Positions 1-8,418 of a stretch of 64,000 bases of DNA are shown one piece after another (positions within the stretch are counted from its first letter, which is position 1; each line of letters starts with the position of its first letter). The position numbers and the translations under genes are program-made. Below the pieces are notes generated by a model that was given only the letters and a program-made list of their open reading frames with translations, was not told the origin of the DNA and searched no databases. Origin of the DNA: Caulobacter hibisci (lineage in GTDB: Bacteria > Pseudomonadota > Alphaproteobacteria > Caulobacterales > Caulobacteraceae); NCBI RefSeq assembly GCF_016135805.1, contig NZ_JADWOX010000014.1, forward strand, positions 83,612 to 147,611. The letters run 5' to 3'.

Positions 1-633
1 GGCGGCTTCCTGCCCAGCCAGTCCATGGCCGACACCTTCAACGCCCTGCGCGGCAACGACCTGATCTGGTCGTTCTTCATCAACAACTACCTGATGGGCA
101 AGGAGCCGCGGCCCTTCGACCTGCTGTTCTGGAACGCCGACCAGACGCGGATGCCCAAATCGCTGCACCTGTTCTACCTGCGCAATTTCTACAAGGACAA
201 CAGTCTGACCCAGGGCGCCCTGAGCCTGGGCGGCGAGCAGCTGGACCTGTCGAAGGTCGAGACGCCGATCTACGTGCAGTCGTCCAAGGACGACCACATC
301 GCCCCCTATCGCAGCGTCTATCGCGGCGCGCGGGCCTTCGGCGGGCCGGTGACCTTCACCATGGCCGGCTCGGGCCACATCGCCGGGGTGATCAACCACC
401 CGGACGCCAAGAAGTACCAGCACTGGACCAACGACGCCCTGCCTGGCTCTGTCGAGGGCTGGATCTCGCAGGCCGTCGAGCATCCAGGCTCGTGGTGGCC
501 GCATTGGGCGGAATGGCTGAAGGCGAAGTCGGGCAAGCTGATCCCGGCCCGCGATCCGGCCAAGGGCCCGCTGAAGCCGTTCGAGAACGCCCCGGGCAGC
601 TTCGTGCGCGTGCGGTCGAACGCGGCGGCCTAA
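1..633 (+). CDS. phaC: Class I polyhydroxyalkanoate synthase, C-terminal part
   Basis: This is the 3' part of a gene that begins before the window; the frame is open from base 1. PhaC polymerises (R)-3-hydroxyacyl-CoA into PHA storage granules in the cytoplasm. The visible part is the end of the alpha/beta-hydrolase fold. The catalytic Asp lies in SSKDDHIAP (Asp codons 289-294) and the catalytic His in GSGHIAGVINHP (His codon 376-378). The segment WNADQTRMP and the tail ending near NAPGSFVRVR are typical of class I synthases. The catalytic Cys lies upstream of the window. A palindromic repeat follows directly after the stop. Confidence 0.93.
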   Translation, partial: GGFLPSQSMADTFNALRGNDLIWSFFINNYLMGKEPRPFDLLFWNADQTRMPKSLHLFYLRNFYKDNSLTQGALSLGGEQLDLSKVETPIYVQSSKDDHIAPYRSVYRGARAFGGPVTFTMAGSGHIAGVINHPDAKKYQHWTNDALPGSVEGWISQAVEHPGSWWPHWAEWLKAKSGKLIPARDPAKGPLKPFENAPGSFVRVRSNAAA

Positions 634-637
634 CGAA

Positions 638-763
638 CCTCCCCCTGTGGGGGAGGCGGCCGAAGGCCGGTGGGGGGCCGTTTTCAGCTTTCGAGGCGAA
701 GGCCGAGTTCGCAGCCGCTCCCCCCACCGATCGCTTCGCGATCACCTCCCCCACAGGGGGAGG
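638..763. repeat. Long palindromic intergenic repeat (REP-like)
   Basis: A perfect 19-bp inverted repeat, CCTCCCCCTGTGGGGGAGG at 638-656 and its reverse complement at 745-763, encloses about 88 bp. Each arm is itself nearly self-complementary. Moving inward, each arm is followed by a small hairpin (GGCCGAAGGCC on the left, GATCGCTTCGCGATC on the right) and then a GGTGGGGG tract. The two halves are therefore mirror copies of one module rather than chance symmetry. It lies 4 bp after the phaC stop and could fold into a large structured RNA or act as a terminator, but no U-tract follows. No gene is seen between 634 and 843. Confidence 0.85.
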
Positions 764-843
764 TTCTCTTTGGTTGCGCCAATTACCGACCAAAGACCCC
801 CGTTCGCCCAAAACTCGCCCTGATCAAGGTTGAGCTTGCCGCC

Positions 844-1452
844 ATGCTCGACCGCCGCGCAACTCTGGGCCTGCTGGCCGCCGCTCCCTGGCTGGGCGCG
901 GCGAGTCGGGGCGACGGCCTGCGGCTGGCCAAGGCGGCGCGGGCCCAGGTGGGCGTGACCCTCGACTACGATCCCAGCTATAGGGCGATCAGCTATCCGA
1001 ACGGCGACGTGCTGCGCTCCACCGGGGTCTGCGCCGACGTGCTGGTGCGGGCCGCGCGCGACGCCTGGAACGTCGATCTGCAGGAACGTGTCCATGCCGA
1101 CATGGTCCGCGCCTTCGCCGCCTATCCCGCCCGCCAGGCCTGGGGCCAGAAGAGCGCTGACGCCAATATCGACCATCGGCGGGTGTTGAACCTGGAGACC
1201 TATCTCGATCGCCAGGGCGCGCGGCTGCGTCCAGGCCAGCCCGCCCGCGCCGGCGACGACTTCGAGCAGCCCGAGCCCGGCGACGTCGTCACCTGGCGCC
1301 TGTTCGGCAACGGCCGCCCCCACATCGGCGTGCTCGTCGAGGGCCCCGACAAGCCGCGCGTGGTGCACAATATCGGCGCCGGCGCCCGCGAGGAGCCGCT
1401 GTGGATGCTGAAGCTGCACAAGCCCGTCGGGCATTACCGGTGGCGGGTTTAG
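844..1452 (+). CDS. DUF1287 family secreted protein
   Basis: A 202-aa protein. I chose the ATG at 844 because it begins a short basic N-terminus and a hydrophobic Ala/Leu-rich stretch that reads as a signal peptide; the longer upstream frame runs into the palindromic repeat. The core matches the DUF1287 pattern: a Cys in STGVCADVLVRAARDAW, then a DMxxxFAAYP segment, NIDHRRVLNLETYL, and His residues in RPHIGVLVE and VVHNIGAG. The Cys plus downstream His order suggests a papain/NlpC-like peptidase or transferase fold, but that is inference and the family is not functionally defined. Its stop overlaps the stop of the convergent Fic gene by 4 bp. Confidence 0.8.
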   Translation: MLDRRATLGLLAAAPWLGAASRGDGLRLAKAARAQVGVTLDYDPSYRAISYPNGDVLRSTGVCADVLVRAARDAWNVDLQERVHADMVRAFAAYPARQAWGQKSADANIDHRRVLNLETYLDRQGARLRPGQPARAGDDFEQPEPGDVVTWRLFGNGRPHIGVLVEGPDKPRVVHNIGAGAREEPLWMLKLHKPVGHYRWRV

Positions 1453-2555
1453 GCGGCGAGAACCAGATGATAGCGCGTGGCCTTGTTCGCGCCGGTCTTG
1501 GCCAGCGCCCCAAGCTCGACGAGGCCCGACAGATCGCGCGTGGTGGTGGCTGAAGGCGCGCCGGTGATGGTCATGTAGTTCGCGGCGCTGAGCCCCCCCT
1601 TGAAGCCCTCTGGACCCGCCGCGAAGAGCCGCAGCAGAGCACGCTCCTGGCGTTCGTTGATCGCGCCGCGCAGCCGCGTCATGAGACGCGCCTTCTCGAT
1701 CACGAACTCGATCTGGCTCAGCGTGTTCTGCTGGGCCTCCAGCGTCTTGGCGGCGAACCACAGCAGCCAGTCGGTGATCTCCAGGTCGCGATGGGCGCGC
1801 TCCAGCTTGGCGTAATAGGCCTTGCGGTGCCGGAGCAAGGTTCCGGCCATGCCAGTGATGGCCGGCGTCGCCAGCCCCTGGGCCAGGATCTTCTCGCTGA
1901 TCGCGCGGCCGATACGGCCGTTCCCGTCTTCGAAGGGGTGGATGCTCTCGAACCACAGATGGGCGAGCCCCGCGCGGGCGACGGCCGGAAGCGGCGCTTC
2001 GCCGTCCGGCGCGGTGCGCGCCAGCCAGGCCCAGAAGCGCGCCATCTCCGCCGGCAGCGCGGCTGATGGCGGGGCCTCGAAATGCACCTTCGGAGCATGG
2101 GCCGCGCCGGAGACGATCTGCATGGGATCGGCATGAGTGCGGTAGCGACCGATGTCCGTAAGATCGGTGCGGCCGTTGGCGATCCAGCGATGCCAGCGCA
2201 ACAGCGTCTCCTCGGTCAGCGGCTGTGCGGCCTGCTCGTAGAGATCGACCATCATTTCGGCGATTCCGGCCTCGGCGGGCGAAGCCCGGCGACGATCGCC
2301 CGCCAGGCCAAGATGCCTGCGGATGGAGGATTGGACGCTGTCGCGGTCCAGCGGTTCGCCTTCGATGGCCGAGGTGTCGACGGCCTCGTGGCTCATCAGT
2401 TCGATGCGCAGGGCGTTGCGATCGTCGACGGGCAAGTGCTTGGAGACGCCGATCAGGACGCCCGCGTTTTCGATGAAACGTGTCTCGAACGGCGCCAGCT
2501 TGTCCTGGCTCCAGACGAAATCAGGCCAGTCGGGCTGTTGCCAATTCCAAACCAT
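1449..2555 (-). CDS. Fic family AMPylase with autoinhibitory motif
   Basis: A 368-aa protein. The Fic active-site motif HPFEDGNGRIGR is complete at residues 206-217, so nucleotide (probably AMP) transfer to a target hydroxyl is expected. An inhibitory-helix motif, T-x3-E-G, lies at 61-66 (TSAIEG), upstream of the Fic core, which marks a class II, self-inhibited Fic protein. The N-terminus (WNWQQPDWPDFVW) resembles the DUF4172 module often found on such proteins. The last ~80 residues look like a winged helix (LSGLVELGALAKT). No antitoxin gene is adjacent, which fits intramolecular inhibition. The start codon is embedded in a strong dyad array (2555-2626), suggesting autoregulation through the C-terminal winged helix. 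Confidence 0.92.
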   Translation of the reverse strand: MVWNWQQPDWPDFVWSQDKLAPFETRFIENAGVLIGVSKHLPVDDRNALRIELMSHEAVDTSAIEGEPLDRDSVQSSIRRHLGLAGDRRRASPAEAGIAEMMVDLYEQAAQPLTEETLLRWHRWIANGRTDLTDIGRYRTHADPMQIVSGAAHAPKVHFEAPPSAALPAEMARFWAWLARTAPDGEAPLPAVARAGLAHLWFESIHPFEDGNGRIGRAISEKILAQGLATPAITGMAGTLLRHRKAYYAKLERAHRDLEITDWLLWFAAKTLEAQQNTLSQIEFVIEKARLMTRLRGAINERQERALLRLFAAGPEGFKGGLSAANYMTITGAPSATTTRDLSGLVELGALAKTGANKATRYHLVLAA

Positions 2556-2626
2556 GATCGATATCTAGTCGATATATCGATCAAAATACAGCCCCACATG
2601 ATCGATAAAGACAACCTTATCGATCA
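2555..2626. promoter_or_regulatory. Two-dyad operator upstream of fic
   Basis: The 9-mer TGATCGATA occurs as two inverted pairs: 2555-2563 with 2575-2583, and 2599-2607 with 2618-2626. The spacers are 11 and 10 bp and the dyad centres are about 43 bp apart, roughly four helical turns. The first pair touches the fic start codon. The tract is much more AT-rich than its surroundings. This is the pattern of cooperative repressor sites. The obvious candidate ligand is the winged helix at the Fic C-terminus, but no binding is shown here. Confidence 0.75.
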
Positions 2627-2655
2627 CGCGTCCAACGGCTCACCCCTACTGCGGA

Positions 2656-3609
2656 TCAAAGACCCGCCTTCTCCTCCAGGCCCAGGGCCAGGTTGAGGTT
2701 TTGCACGGCGGCACCCGAAGCGCCCTTGCCGAGGTTGTCGAGCAGGGCCACGAGGCGGGCCTGGCCGCTGGTGTCGGAGCCGAAGACGAAGAGCTTGATG
2801 CGGTTGGTGCCGTTCAGGCCTTCGGGATCCAGCGTGGTCAGGCTCTTGGCCTCGTCCAGCGAGGCGACCTCGACGAAGGCCTCGCCCTTGTAGTGGGCGG
2901 CGAGCGCGGCGTGGATGTCGCCCAGCGAGGCCGAGCCTTCCAGCAGGCCAAGATGCAGCGGCAGCTCGACCAGCATGCCCTGGGCGTAGCGGCCGACGGC
3001 GGGCGTGAAGATCGGGCGCGACAGCAGGCCGCCGTGCTTCTGGATCTCGGGCACGTGCTTGTGGGTCAGAGACAGGCCGTAGATGCGGTAGGCGACCTTG
3101 GTGTAGGTCGGCGAGGCCTCGTCCTCGAACTCGGCGATCATCGCCTTGCCGCCGCCGGTGTAGCCGGAGACGCCGTTGAACGAGACCGGCAGGTCGGACG
3201 GCAGCAGACCGGCCGAGACCAGCGGCCTGGTCAGGGCGATGGCGCCGGTGGCGTAGCAGCCGGGGTTGGAGATCCGCTTGGCGCCGGCGATCTTCTTGCG
3301 CTGTTCCTTGTCGAGCTCGGGAAAGCCGTAGGTCCAGTCGGCGTTGGTGCGGTGGGCGCTGGAAGCGTCGATCACCTTGACCAGCGGGTTCTCGATCAGG
3401 CCGACGGCTTCCTTGGCCGCGTCGTCGGGCAGGCACAGGATCACCGCGTCGGCGGCGTTGAGCATCTCGGCGCGGGCGGCGGCGTCCTTGCGCTTGTCGG
3501 GATCGATCGAGATCAGCTGCAGGTCGGTGCGGCCGATCAGGCGCTCGCGAATCTGCAGGCCGGTGGTGCCGACTTCGCCGTCGATGAAGACCTTGGGGGC
3601 GTTCGCCAT
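2656..3609 (-). CDS. argC: N-acetyl-gamma-glutamyl-phosphate reductase
   Basis: A 317-aa cytoplasmic enzyme of arginine synthesis. It reduces N-acetylglutamyl 5-phosphate to the semialdehyde with NADPH. The N-terminus (VFIDGEVGTTGLQIRERL) carries the nucleotide-binding glycine pattern, and the catalytic Cys lies in ISNPGCYATGAIAL. SSAHRTNADWTYGFPEL is also characteristic. The length fits the shorter type 2 ArgC branch rather than the ~340-aa form. It lies downstream of rplM-rpsI in the same direction, but a very strong terminator (3716-3746) separates them, so argC should have its own promoter in 3610-3715. Confidence 0.95.
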   Translation of the reverse strand: MANAPKVFIDGEVGTTGLQIRERLIGRTDLQLISIDPDKRKDAAARAEMLNAADAVILCLPDDAAKEAVGLIENPLVKVIDASSAHRTNADWTYGFPELDKEQRKKIAGAKRISNPGCYATGAIALTRPLVSAGLLPSDLPVSFNGVSGYTGGGKAMIAEFEDEASPTYTKVAYRIYGLSLTHKHVPEIQKHGGLLSRPIFTPAVGRYAQGMLVELPLHLGLLEGSASLGDIHAALAAHYKGEAFVEVASLDEAKSLTTLDPEGLNGTNRIKLFVFGSDTSGQARLVALLDNLGKGASGAAVQNLNLALGLEEKAGL

Positions 3610-3715
3610 TGCCTACTCCTCGACCTGGGCCGGCCTGTGCTCAGACGCCCAGTCTTGCAGCGCCGTGTGACCGACGCTCGCGTTCGGACCCTGTGGATCC
3701 GAGAAAAATCGCAAG

Positions 3716-3746
3716 AAAAAGGGCGCTTCGGTGAACCGAAGCGCCC
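3716..3746 (-). terminator. Rho-independent terminator of rplM-rpsI
   Basis: A perfect 12-bp stem (GGGCGCTTCGGT at 3721-3732, complement at 3735-3746) with a 2-nt spacer lies 25 bp past the rpsI stop. Read leftwards, it is followed by a T-rich run (TTTTTCTTGC). Confidence 0.9.
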
Positions 3747-3770
3747 TCTTCCAAACGCGTATAGACGCGC

Positions 3771-4244
3771 TTAGCGCTTCGAGAACTGGAAGCTGCGGCG
3801 GGCCTTGGCCTTGCCGTACTTCTTACGCTCGACGACGCGGCTGTCGCGGGTCAGGAAGCCGTGCGGCTTCAGGACCGGGCGCAGAGCCGGTTCGTAGTAG
3901 GTCAGGGCCTTGGACAGGCCGTGGCGGATGGCGCCGGCTTGACCCGACAGGCCCGAACCTTCGACGGTGACGTCGACGTCGAACTGGCCGAGGCGGTCGG
4001 TGACCTGCAGCGGCTGGGCGATCATCATGCGCAGGACGGGACGAGCGAAGTAGACTTCCTGGTCGCGACCGTTGACGGTGACCTTGCCCGAGCCCGGCTT
4101 GATCCAGACGCGCGCGATGGCGTTCTTGCGCTTGCCGGTCGCGTAGGCGCGGCCTTGGGCGTCGATCTTCGGCTCGGCCGGAGCGGCCGCTTGCGGGTTG
4201 CTGGACAGGCTGGCCAGCGCGTCAAAACCTTGAGCTTCGGACAT
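3771..4244 (-). CDS. rpsI: 30S ribosomal protein S9
   Basis: A 157-aa small-subunit protein. The conserved core begins near [27 protein letters not shown], continues through [17 protein letters not shown], and ends with the invariant basic tail [16 protein letters not shown] whose C-terminus reaches the P-site tRNA. About 30 extra N-terminal residues rich in Ala/Ser/Pro precede the core, as is common in alphaproteobacteria. It lies 3 bp downstream of rplM, and both are expected on one transcript. Confidence 0.98.
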   Translation of the reverse strand: MSEAQGFDALASLSSNPQAAAPAEPKIDAQGRAYATGKRKNAIARVWIKPGSGKVTVNGRDQEVYFARPVLRMMIAQPLQVTDRLGQFDVDVTVEGSGLSGQAGAIRHGLSKALTYYEPALRPVLKPHGFLTRDSRVVERKKYGKAKARRSFQFSKR

Positions 4245-4247
4245 GAC

Positions 4248-4721
4248 TTAGGCGCTCCGGGTGTTCTTGACGTTGCGCGCCGCGAAGTCGATGACTTCCG
4301 GGTTCTGCGCTTGGTGCGGGTGCTCGGCGTCGGCGTAGACCAGCAGGTGCGTCAGTTGCTTGCGCGCCAGCGGGCTTTCCTTCGGCAGCATGCGCTCGAC
4401 GGCCTTGTTCAGGACGCGTTCCGGGAAGCGACCTTCCAGGACCTTGCGCGGGGTGGTTTCCTTGATGCCGCCCGGGTGACCGGTGTGGCGGTAGTAAACC
4501 TTGTCGTCCAGCTTCTTGCCGGTGAACTTCACCTTGTCGGCGTTGATGACGACGACGAAGTCGCCGCAGTCAACGTGCGGGGTGTAGTCGGGACGGTGCT
4601 TGCCGCGAAGACGCATGGCGATGAACGTCGCCAGACGACCGACAACGGCGTCCTTGGCGTCGACCACGATCCACTTCTTCTCGACCTCGGCGGGCTTCAG
4701 GGAAGCCGTGGTCTTTTGCAT
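4248..4721 (-). CDS. rplM: 50S ribosomal protein L13
   Basis: A 157-aa large-subunit protein. I chose ATG at 4721 ([17 protein letters not shown]) rather than the 12-codon longer frame because the L13 family starts there. The core [26 protein letters not shown], the [12 protein letters not shown] segment and [11 protein letters not shown] are diagnostic. It is first gene of the rplM-rpsI pair, with its promoter expected in 4722-4862. Confidence 0.97.
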   Translation of the reverse strand: MQKTTASLKPAEVEKKWIVVDAKDAVVGRLATFIAMRLRGKHRPDYTPHVDCGDFVVVINADKVKFTGKKLDDKVYYRHTGHPGGIKETTPRKVLEGRFPERVLNKAVERMLPKESPLARKQLTHLLVYADAEHPHQAQNPEVIDFAARNVKNTRSA

Positions 4722-4862
4722 GGGATTGATCCGTAATTCCTGTGCGTCGGGAACCAAGGAACCGGCTCCGTCCGCGTGAGGGGCGGCTGATACCGAAGGG
4801 TTGGCCGCCTGTCAACAATGCGTGCGCAGGAAAGTTCGGAAAGCCTTGTGGAACAAGGGATT

Positions 4863-4894
4863 GCGCGATGCGGTATCTAAATACCGCATCGCGC
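4863..4894. terminator. Perfect 14-bp hairpin between rplM and the phosphatase gene
   Basis: GCGCGATGCGGTAT (4863-4876) pairs perfectly with 4881-4894 around the 4-nt loop CTAA. It lies 22 bp past the stop of the leftward phosphatase gene, so it is probably its transcript end, although no U-run follows. The remaining bases between here and rplM should hold the rplM promoter. Confidence 0.6.
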
Positions 4895-4916
4895 CGCATT
4901 CCCGGGTCGGGGCCGT

Positions 4917-6395
4917 CTACTTGGCCGCGTCGAAGCCGTAGGCGTGGCGCATGACCTGGAAGATGTAGCTCTCTTCGACCACGCCGCGGACCAGATAGGC
5001 GCCGGGGCCGTCGGCATAGATCCCGACGTCCTCGCCCGAGTGGGCGGCGCTGGGCAGGTTGGCGCCGGCCTGCTGGTGGTAGTCGACCTCGTCGAGGTCT
5101 TCGTGGGCCGGATCGGCGCGCAGGTCGTTCCCCTCGACGCCGCCAGGACCGGTGGCGAAGCTGAGCACGGTGTAGGCCTTGCCGTCGCCAGCCACGACAG
5201 GCTCACCCTCGTTGCCGGCCAGGCCGAGAATCGGGGCGCTGCGGGCGGCGTAGCCCGAGATCACTAGGCCGTGGCTGTGGTCGGCGGTGACGATGACCAG
5301 GGTGTCCTTCAGGTCGACCTTGGCCAGCACGGCCTCGATCGCCTTCGAGAACTCGACGGTCTCGGTCAGGGTGCGCTTGGCGTTGTTGAGGTGGCTGCCC
5401 ATGTCGATCTTGCCGCCCTCGACGAGCAGGAAGTAGCCCTTGGGGTTCTGCGACAGGATGTCGACGGCCTTTGTGGCCATGTCGGCCAGGGTCGGCACGC
5501 CCTGCCCCAGCATCGGCCGCTCGACCTCGTAGGGCAGGTGCTCGCCGGCGAACAGGCCCAGCACCGGGCCGGTCTTGGTCGCATCGATCGTCTTAAGCTG
5601 GTCGGCGGTCGTGACGTAGGCCGCGCCCTTGGCCTTGGTCCACTCGGCGGTCAGGTCGCGGCCGTCGGCGCGCTTGCCGCCCTTGTCCTCGGGCAGGAAG
5701 CGCGAGCGGCCGCCGCCCAGGGCGACGTCGAGGCGGATCTTGGCCGGCGCCTCGACCAGCTGGCGGGCGATGTCCTTGCAGCCGCCGCTCAGGGCCTCGG
5801 CCGGCATGTCGCCGTCGCCTTCCCAATCGCGATAGGCGGTGTGGGCGTAGGTCCCGGCGGGCGTGGCGTGGGTGATGCGGGTGGTGGTGACCGCGCCGGC
5901 CGACAGGCCGTGGGCCTTGGCGATCTCGGCGATGGTCTCGACGCGGTTGGCGGCCTCGTCGGCGCAGGCTTCCGGCTTGGCGACGCCCGTCAGGCCGATG
6001 ACCTTGTTGCGGGTCTTCACGCCGGTGGTGATGGCGGTGATGCCGGCGGCGCTGTCGGTGACCTGGGTGTCGTGGCTGTAGGTCTTGGAGAGCGCCACCC
6101 AGGGCAGCTTCTCGAAGGCCAGGGCGTTGGACTCGCCGTCGACGCCGCGCTGCTGGCCCTCGTAGATGCGGCTGGCCACGGCGGTGGAGATGCCCATGCC
6201 GTCGCCGAGGAACAGGACGACGTTCTTGGCCTTGCCGGCGTTGGGGTTGATCGTCAGGGCCTTGGCCAGGGCGGCCTCGCCGGCCTTGTAGTAGCCGTCG
6301 GCGGCCTGGGCGGGCGTGGTGTCGGCGGCGGCGGCGAAGGACGGGGCGAGGGCCAGGGCGCAGGCGCCGGCCAGGAGCGAGGAAACGCGGATCAC
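4917..6395 (-). CDS. Periplasmic alkaline phosphatase (PhoA family)
   Basis: A 492-aa exported metalloenzyme that hydrolyses phosphate monoesters. It starts with GTG at 6395. The N-terminal signal peptide (IRVSSLLAGACALALAPSFAAAA) ends near residue 24. The metal-binding Asp lies in VVLFLGDGMG and the phosphorylated Ser in VTDSAAGITA. LLVEGGKIDMGSHLN and VTADHSHGLVISGY carry further zinc and magnesium ligands. The C-terminal GEDVGIYADGPGAYLVRG completes the fold. A weak Pho-box-like pair lies upstream (6431-6448), too imperfect to assert. ctaA lies upstream in the same direction, 81 bp away. Confidence 0.94.
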   Translation of the reverse strand: MIRVSSLLAGACALALAPSFAAAADTTPAQAADGYYKAGEAALAKALTINPNAGKAKNVVLFLGDGMGISTAVASRIYEGQQRGVDGESNALAFEKLPWVALSKTYSHDTQVTDSAAGITAITTGVKTRNKVIGLTGVAKPEACADEAANRVETIAEIAKAHGLSAGAVTTTRITHATPAGTYAHTAYRDWEGDGDMPAEALSGGCKDIARQLVEAPAKIRLDVALGGGRSRFLPEDKGGKRADGRDLTAEWTKAKGAAYVTTADQLKTIDATKTGPVLGLFAGEHLPYEVERPMLGQGVPTLADMATKAVDILSQNPKGYFLLVEGGKIDMGSHLNNAKRTLTETVEFSKAIEAVLAKVDLKDTLVIVTADHSHGLVISGYAARSAPILGLAGNEGEPVVAGDGKAYTVLSFATGPGGVEGNDLRADPAHEDLDEVDYHQQAGANLPSAAHSGEDVGIYADGPGAYLVRGVVEESYIFQVMRHAYGFDAAK

Positions 6396-6476
6396 GAGGG
6401 GATCTCCAGCAGGGACACGGAAGGTCCTGTGCTGACGTTTCGTGACAGTTCTTCGGGGGGCTCCGATAAACCCGCG

Positions 6477-7508
6477 TTACGGTCGCCGCACGCGCCAGGC
6501 GAAGGCGGTGGAGGCGGCCAGCAGGATCGCGGCGCCGGCCTGGTGCAGCACGCCCAGGCTCAGCGGCACGGCGGCCATCAGGGTCCAGACGCCCAGGCCC
6601 GCCTGGATAACAACGCCGCCGAGCACGGCGTAGGCGACCAGCTTGGCGTCCTGCGGCAGGCGGCGAGCGCGAGCCGCGCCGACGGCCAGGACGATGGCGG
6701 CGGCGAACACGGCGTAGGCCATCAGACGGTGATGCAACTGCACCGCGCCCTGGCTGTGGGCGAGCGTGCCCCACAGGCCCTTGCCGGCGTATTCGGTCGG
6801 CAGCAGCGAGCCGTTCATCAGCGGCCAGTCGTTGTAGACGAGGCCCGCATCGTTGCCGGCTACCAGGGCGCCCAGCAGGCTCTGGAAGAACACCGCGCCC
6901 AGGAAGGCCAGGGCCCAACCGCGCCAGTCGCTGCGCTCCTCGACGCGCGGCGCGCCGTTCCAGGCGTCGAGCGCGGTCCAGATCAGCAGCACGAACAGGG
7001 CGAGCGCCAGGCCAAGGTGCACCATCAGCCGCTCGGGCGCGACCGAGACCCGCTCGGAGAGGCCGCTGGAGACCATCCACCAGCCGACCAGCCCCTGCAG
7101 GCCGCCCAGGGCCAGCATGGCCCCGCAGCGCAGGATCAGCCGGCGCGGCAGCATGCGGCGGACCAGGAAGAAGGCGAACGGCAGGGCGAAGGCCGCGCCG
7201 ACGATCCGGCCCAGCAGCCGGTGCGCCCACTCCCACCAGAAGATGCCCTTGTAGGCCTCGACCGTCATGTCGGGGTTTACCAGGTGGTACTGGGGGATCT
7301 GCTTGTAGAGCTCGAAATTGGCCCGCCAGGCGTCCTCCGACATCGGCGGCAGGGCGCCCATGATCGGCTTCCACTGGGTGATCGACAGCCCCGAGTCGGT
7401 CAGGCGCGTGGCGCCGCCGACCACGACCATGCCGAAGACCAGGGCGGCCACGACGAACAGCCAGACGGCCACGGGCCGGGAACGGTCGGAACGCAGGAAC
7501 GAAGTCAT
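6477..7508 (-). CDS. ctaA: Heme A synthase (COX15/CtaA)
   Basis: A 343-aa inner-membrane protein with about eight predicted helices. It oxidises the C8 methyl of heme O to give heme A for cytochrome c oxidase. Diagnostic segments are [19 protein letters not shown] after helix 1, [15 protein letters not shown] with a heme-ligand His, [12 protein letters not shown] and [14 protein letters not shown] with further His ligands. The length is that of the alphaproteobacterial type 2 form. The gene stands apart from cox structural genes here. A 185-bp gap separates its start from the divergent GlsB-like gene. Confidence 0.95.
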   Translation of the reverse strand: MTSFLRSDRSRPVAVWLFVVAALVFGMVVVGGATRLTDSGLSITQWKPIMGALPPMSEDAWRANFELYKQIPQYHLVNPDMTVEAYKGIFWWEWAHRLLGRIVGAAFALPFAFFLVRRMLPRRLILRCGAMLALGGLQGLVGWWMVSSGLSERVSVAPERLMVHLGLALALFVLLIWTALDAWNGAPRVEERSDWRGWALAFLGAVFFQSLLGALVAGNDAGLVYNDWPLMNGSLLPTEYAGKGLWGTLAHSQGAVQLHHRLMAYAVFAAAIVLAVGAARARRLPQDAKLVAYAVLGGVVIQAGLGVWTLMAAVPLSLGVLHQAGAAILLAASTAFAWRVRRP

Positions 7509-7693
7509 GACGCGGAAAAAACGCCTGTTCTGGGCCGAAATGGGGCGGCAAGACCCCTACTCCCGCGCCCTACTCCCGGCAAGGCGCCGCTGTCCATCGC
7601 CCGCTCGCGCTTAAGGGCGCGCATGACGCGGCCCTCGCCGCGTGGCATTGTGCGTGGGCTGCGGGGGCGCAGCGCGTTCCAGGGGGATGTGAC

Positions 7694-7945
7694 ATGAGCG
7701 GCGTGGGCGTTTTCGTCGCCTTGGTGATCGGGATCCTGGCCGGCTGGATCGCCGACCTGGCCCTGGCCCGCCGCCACAGCCTGTTCATGCAGATGCTGAT
7801 CGGGGTGATCGGCTCGTTCATCGGGGCCTTCATCGCCCAGAGCCTGCACCTGGTGATCCCCGGCTTCCTCGGCAGCCTGGTGGTCTCGGCCGTCGGCGCC
7901 ACCCTGTTCCTGGCCGTGGTCGGCCTGTTCCGGAGATCCGCTTGA
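7694..7945 (+). CDS. GlsB/YeaQ/YmgE family membrane protein
   Basis: An 83-aa protein with three hydrophobic helices and glycine-spaced turns (GILAGWIADLALARRH, LIGVIGSFIGAFI, FLGSLVVSAVGATLFLAVVG), the pattern of the transglycosylase-associated/GlsB family. Members are often stress-induced, but their biochemical role is unknown. It is translationally coupled to the following gene by a TTGA overlap. Confidence 0.8.
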   Translation: MSGVGVFVALVIGILAGWIADLALARRHSLFMQMLIGVIGSFIGAFIAQSLHLVIPGFLGSLVVSAVGATLFLAVVGLFRRSA

Positions 7946-8178
7946 GCGCTCCCCTCATTCCCGCCCGCCTGCGCAAGCTGATCGGCTCGATCGGCGTGGT
8001 CGCGATCCTGCTGGGCTGGATCTGGGCCTTCACCAGCCTCTACGACCACCTGCCCCTGAACCGCGCCGTGCACCTGATCTACTTCGTGGCGCTGGGCATG
8101 GGCTGGATCCTGCCGGTCATTCCGCTGATCACCTGGATGGGCAAGGCGGACAAGCCGCTGAACGTCGGCGAGCGATAG
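7942..8178 (+). CDS. DUF2842-like small membrane protein
   Basis: A 78-aa protein with two hydrophobic helices (IGSIGVVAILLGWIWAF and LIYFVALGMGWILPVIPL) followed by ITWMGKAD, matching the short alphaproteobacterial DUF2842 pattern (an ...LPxxPLIxWM end). The start is TTG at 7942, whose last two bases with the next A form the TGA stop of the upstream gene, so coupled translation is likely. Function is unknown. Confidence 0.72.
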   Translation: MSAPLIPARLRKLIGSIGVVAILLGWIWAFTSLYDHLPLNRAVHLIYFVALGMGWILPVIPLITWMGKADKPLNVGER

Positions 8179-8207
8179 CCTCGGGCGAGCGCCAATCCGG
8201 AAACGAA

Positions 8208-8233
8208 AAAGGCCGCCCCGAAGGGCGGCCTTT
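8208..8233. terminator. Bidirectional rho-independent terminator
   Basis: An 11-bp stem (AAAGGCCGCCC at 8208-8218, complement at 8223-8233) has a CGAA loop and is flanked by A-rich and T-rich tracts. It lies between the DUF2842-like gene (+) and the tRNA-Pro gene (-) and could serve both. Confidence 0.85.
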
Positions 8234-8268
8234 GCGTTTCTTCCGCGGCCTTCTCTCCGGGGAGAGAA

Positions 8269-8345
<77 letters not shown>

Positions 8346-8418
8346 ACGCGGAAGGAGCGCCCTTATAGGCGCCGCTCCCCGACTCGGCAATCGGAAATCG
8401 AGGGCTTTTCGCGAGGCC

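Noticed and set aside
1449..2555. Fic as a two-gene toxin-antitoxin pair
   Set aside because: The inhibitory motif is inside the Fic protein (residues 61-66) and no small antitoxin gene is adjacent.
6431..6448. Pho-box-like pair upstream of the alkaline phosphatase
   Set aside because: Read leftwards, CTGTCAC and a second GTCA occur, but with a 10-bp instead of 11-bp period and a poor second half. Too weak to list as a site.
5271..7697. Very long open frames opposite to real genes (for example 5271-7697 and 50377-53283 on the plus strand)
   Set aside because: They are antisense to well-supported genes (phosphatase/ctaA, TonB receptor) and their products are Gly/Ala/Arg/His-rich low-complexity sequence, the usual by-product of high-GC coding DNA.
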